Part shown: piece after piece, positions 62,769 through 64,000 of the stretch
How the letters are laid out: every line of letters begins with the position of its first letter
Position numbering within the stretch: the first letter of the stretch is position 1
From: Chloroflexota bacterium
Lineage (GTDB): Bacteria; Chloroflexota; Anaerolineae; Anaerolineales; UBA11579
Assembly (NCBI GenBank): GCA_019456165.1
Contig: VRUJ01000002.1
Location: forward strand, 124,001-188,000
Direction of reading: 5' to 3'
DNA: 64,000 nucleotides
The notes under the pieces: generated by a model
Told to the model about the DNA's origin: nothing
What the model saw: only the letters and a program-made list of their open reading frames with translations
Database searches by the model: none
Program-made: the position numbers and the translations under genes

Positions 62769-64000
62769 TTACTCATGCGGATCGCCATCTATATTAGTAT
62801 CTCTGGCCGGCAGGGGATAATCACCGGCTATGCCATATGCCGTATAACCTACTCCACTTGTATACCACCTGCCATTGGAGGGCCGGTATATCGTCTCATC
62901 CCAGTCTCCATCGCCATCATAATCTCCCGGTACTGGGATATCGCCAGCAATCCCATAGGCCACGTAGCCTTGCCCTAACACATACCACCTGCCATTGCTC
63001 GGCCGGTAGATGGCAAAATCGAAATCTCCGTCCCCATCGTAATCTCCAGGTACTGGAATGTCTCCAGGGATCCCCCAGGCGGCATAACCCTGATCTTTGA
63101 CGTACCACCTGCCGTTGCTGGGCCGGTAGATGGCGACGTCACAATCACCATCCCCGTCATAATCTCCAGGCACCGGTATGTCGCCAGCGATACCATAAGC
63201 TGTGTATCCTTGCCCTGACACATACCACCTGCCGTTGCTGGGACGATAGATGGCGACGTCCGCATCCCCATCTCCATCATAGTCGCAGGGCATGGGAATA
63301 TCACCAGTAATACCATAGCCTGTGTTCCCGCCCGCGTAGAAGTACCATCTGCCGTTTGAGGGGCGGTAGACCGCGATGTCAGCATCCCCATCCCCATCAT
63401 AATCTTGAGCTACGGGGATATCCCCTGCGATCCCGTAGCTGGTAAGGAATCCTTGGGCTGATGTGTACCACCTGCCATTGGATGGACGGTAGACTGAGAC
63501 GTCCGTTGAGTTATTCCCATCAAAATCAGCGGGGGGAACGGAGCAGATAACGTTAGTGCTGTTTACAGAGGTCACACCGGACAGCCAAGCCTGGAAAGTT
63601 GCATTAGGCGGTTCACACAGGCTGGTACTATTGAAGTAGAATGTGGTCAAATTGGTAAGGTTGACCAAATTGAGTGGTAACGGTCCGCTAAAGCTGTTGT
63701 TGTGTAAATAGAGCGTAGTCAGGTTGGTGAGATTGCCCAACTGTGTAGGGATGTTGCCGCTCAAGTTGTTGGTGCTCAACACCAGGGTAGTCAAGTTTGA
63801 GAGATTGCCAAACTGCGTGGGAATGCCCCCCGTCAGGTTGTTGTTTCTCAAATAGAGAATAGTCAAGTTTGTGAGGTTGCTTAATTGTGTGGGAATGCCC
63901 CCCGTCAGGCTGTTGTTGTTCAAATAGAGCGAGACCAAGTTCGCAAGGTTGCCCAACTCAATGGGGATAGCGCCCGTCAGGCTGTTGTAGCTCAACGCCA
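62769..64000 (-). CDS. plant-type LRR protein with six-repeat C-terminal module (5' end outside window)
   Basis: The frame is open to the window end, so the start lies beyond 64000; at least 410 C-terminal residues are seen. They hold five or more 24-residue LRRs (SLTGGIPTQLSNLTNLTILY), a Cys cap (FYFNSTSLCEPPNATFQAWL), and the six 40-residue repeats. It is a close paralogue of 60479-62443: the LRR and repeat blocks are almost identical at the DNA level, including silent sites. It should be secreted like its neighbour. Confidence 0.9.
   Translation of the reverse strand, partial: ALSYNSLTGAIPIELGNLANLVSLYLNNNSLTGGIPTQLSNLTNLTILYLRNNNLTGGIPTQFGNLSNLTTLVLSTNNLSGNIPTQLGNLTNLTTLYLHNNSFSGPLPLNLVNLTNLTTFYFNSTSLCEPPNATFQAWLSGVTSVNSTNVICSVPPADFDGNNSTDVSVYRPSNGRWYTSAQGFLTSYGIAGDIPVAQDYDGDGDADIAVYRPSNGRWYFYAGGNTGYGITGDIPMPCDYDGDGDADVAIYRPSNGRWYVSGQGYTAYGIAGDIPVPGDYDGDGDCDVAIYRPSNGRWYVKDQGYAAWGIPGDIPVPGDYDGDGDFDFAIYRPSNGRWYVLGQGYVAYGIAGDIPVPGDYDGDGDWDETIYRPSNGRWYTSGVGYTAYGIAGDYPLPARDTNIDGDPHE

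Noticed and set aside
57900-63510. Regular 120-bp repeats that might look like a CRISPR array
   Set aside because: The units are in-frame coding repeats (40 residues each) with no distinct spacers and no cas genes nearby.

Overview
The window looks like chromosomal DNA of a Chloroflexi bacterium of the Anaerolineae type. The reasons are a complex I membrane-arm cluster with two nuoM genes, large secreted CSLREA/beta-helix and FG-GAP-like proteins, NBR1-Ig and FecR lipoproteins, and the phosphomutase / DUF3090 / SCO1664 trio otherwise best known from Actinobacteria. Several genes also have a -10 hexamer 6-9 nt before the ATG and no ribosome binding site, which suggests leaderless mRNAs. The assignment rests on gene content only. 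No rRNA, tRNA or CRISPR array was seen.

Layout. 1-3270 (+): end of a DNA methyltransferase, then a compact set (MazG-like pyrophosphohydrolase, APH-fold kinase, LOG-family protein, AlkD-like HEAT protein). 3327-4962: a cytochrome c-SHOCT membrane protein and a small SHOCT paralogue (-), followed by a decayed second copy of the AlkD-like 3' end. 4988-7218 (-): three AT-rich genes of unknown role (HTH protein, Mrr-like nuclease-fold protein, membrane protein). 7413-10299 (+): rpsO and pnp with a promoter, structured leader and terminator. 10629-12506 (+): a FecR lipoprotein with a long cysteine-patterned repeat stalk.

12563-25978 (-) is the bioenergetic core. A complex I membrane-arm cluster (nuoA, terminator-like hairpin, nuoH-J-K-L-M-M-N) is followed by a separately promoted Fo ATP synthase cluster (atpZ-B-E and a b-delta fusion) and then murE. 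The peripheral-arm nuo genes and all F1 genes are absent, so both enzymes must be completed from other loci.

26533-41300: a GAF-PAS class III nucleotide cyclase (+), a 1.3-kilo-residue anchored beta-helix protein (-), a DUF429 protein, a P5C-type aldehyde dehydrogenase, a MITE-like element, a CPBP protease, a Nim-like flavoprotein, two secreted lipoproteins, then a cluster of helically phased DnaA-box-like 9-mers in front of a 2-hydroxyacid dehydrogenase and a HAD hydrolase. 42057-47723 (-): a response regulator with a frameshifted histidine kinase, and an envelope glycosylation set (ArnT/PMT-like transferase, GtrA, GT2). 47969-57693: rarA, the phosphomutase-DUF3090-SCO1664 trio, homoserine dehydrogenase, a TolB-like propeller protein (-), and a flippase-like / FAD oxidoreductase / THUMP-like methyltransferase row.

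57867-64000 (-): three secreted proteins, one reprolysin-like metalloprotease and two plant-type LRR proteins, all ending in the same module of six 40-residue Asp-rich repeats. The third runs off the window.
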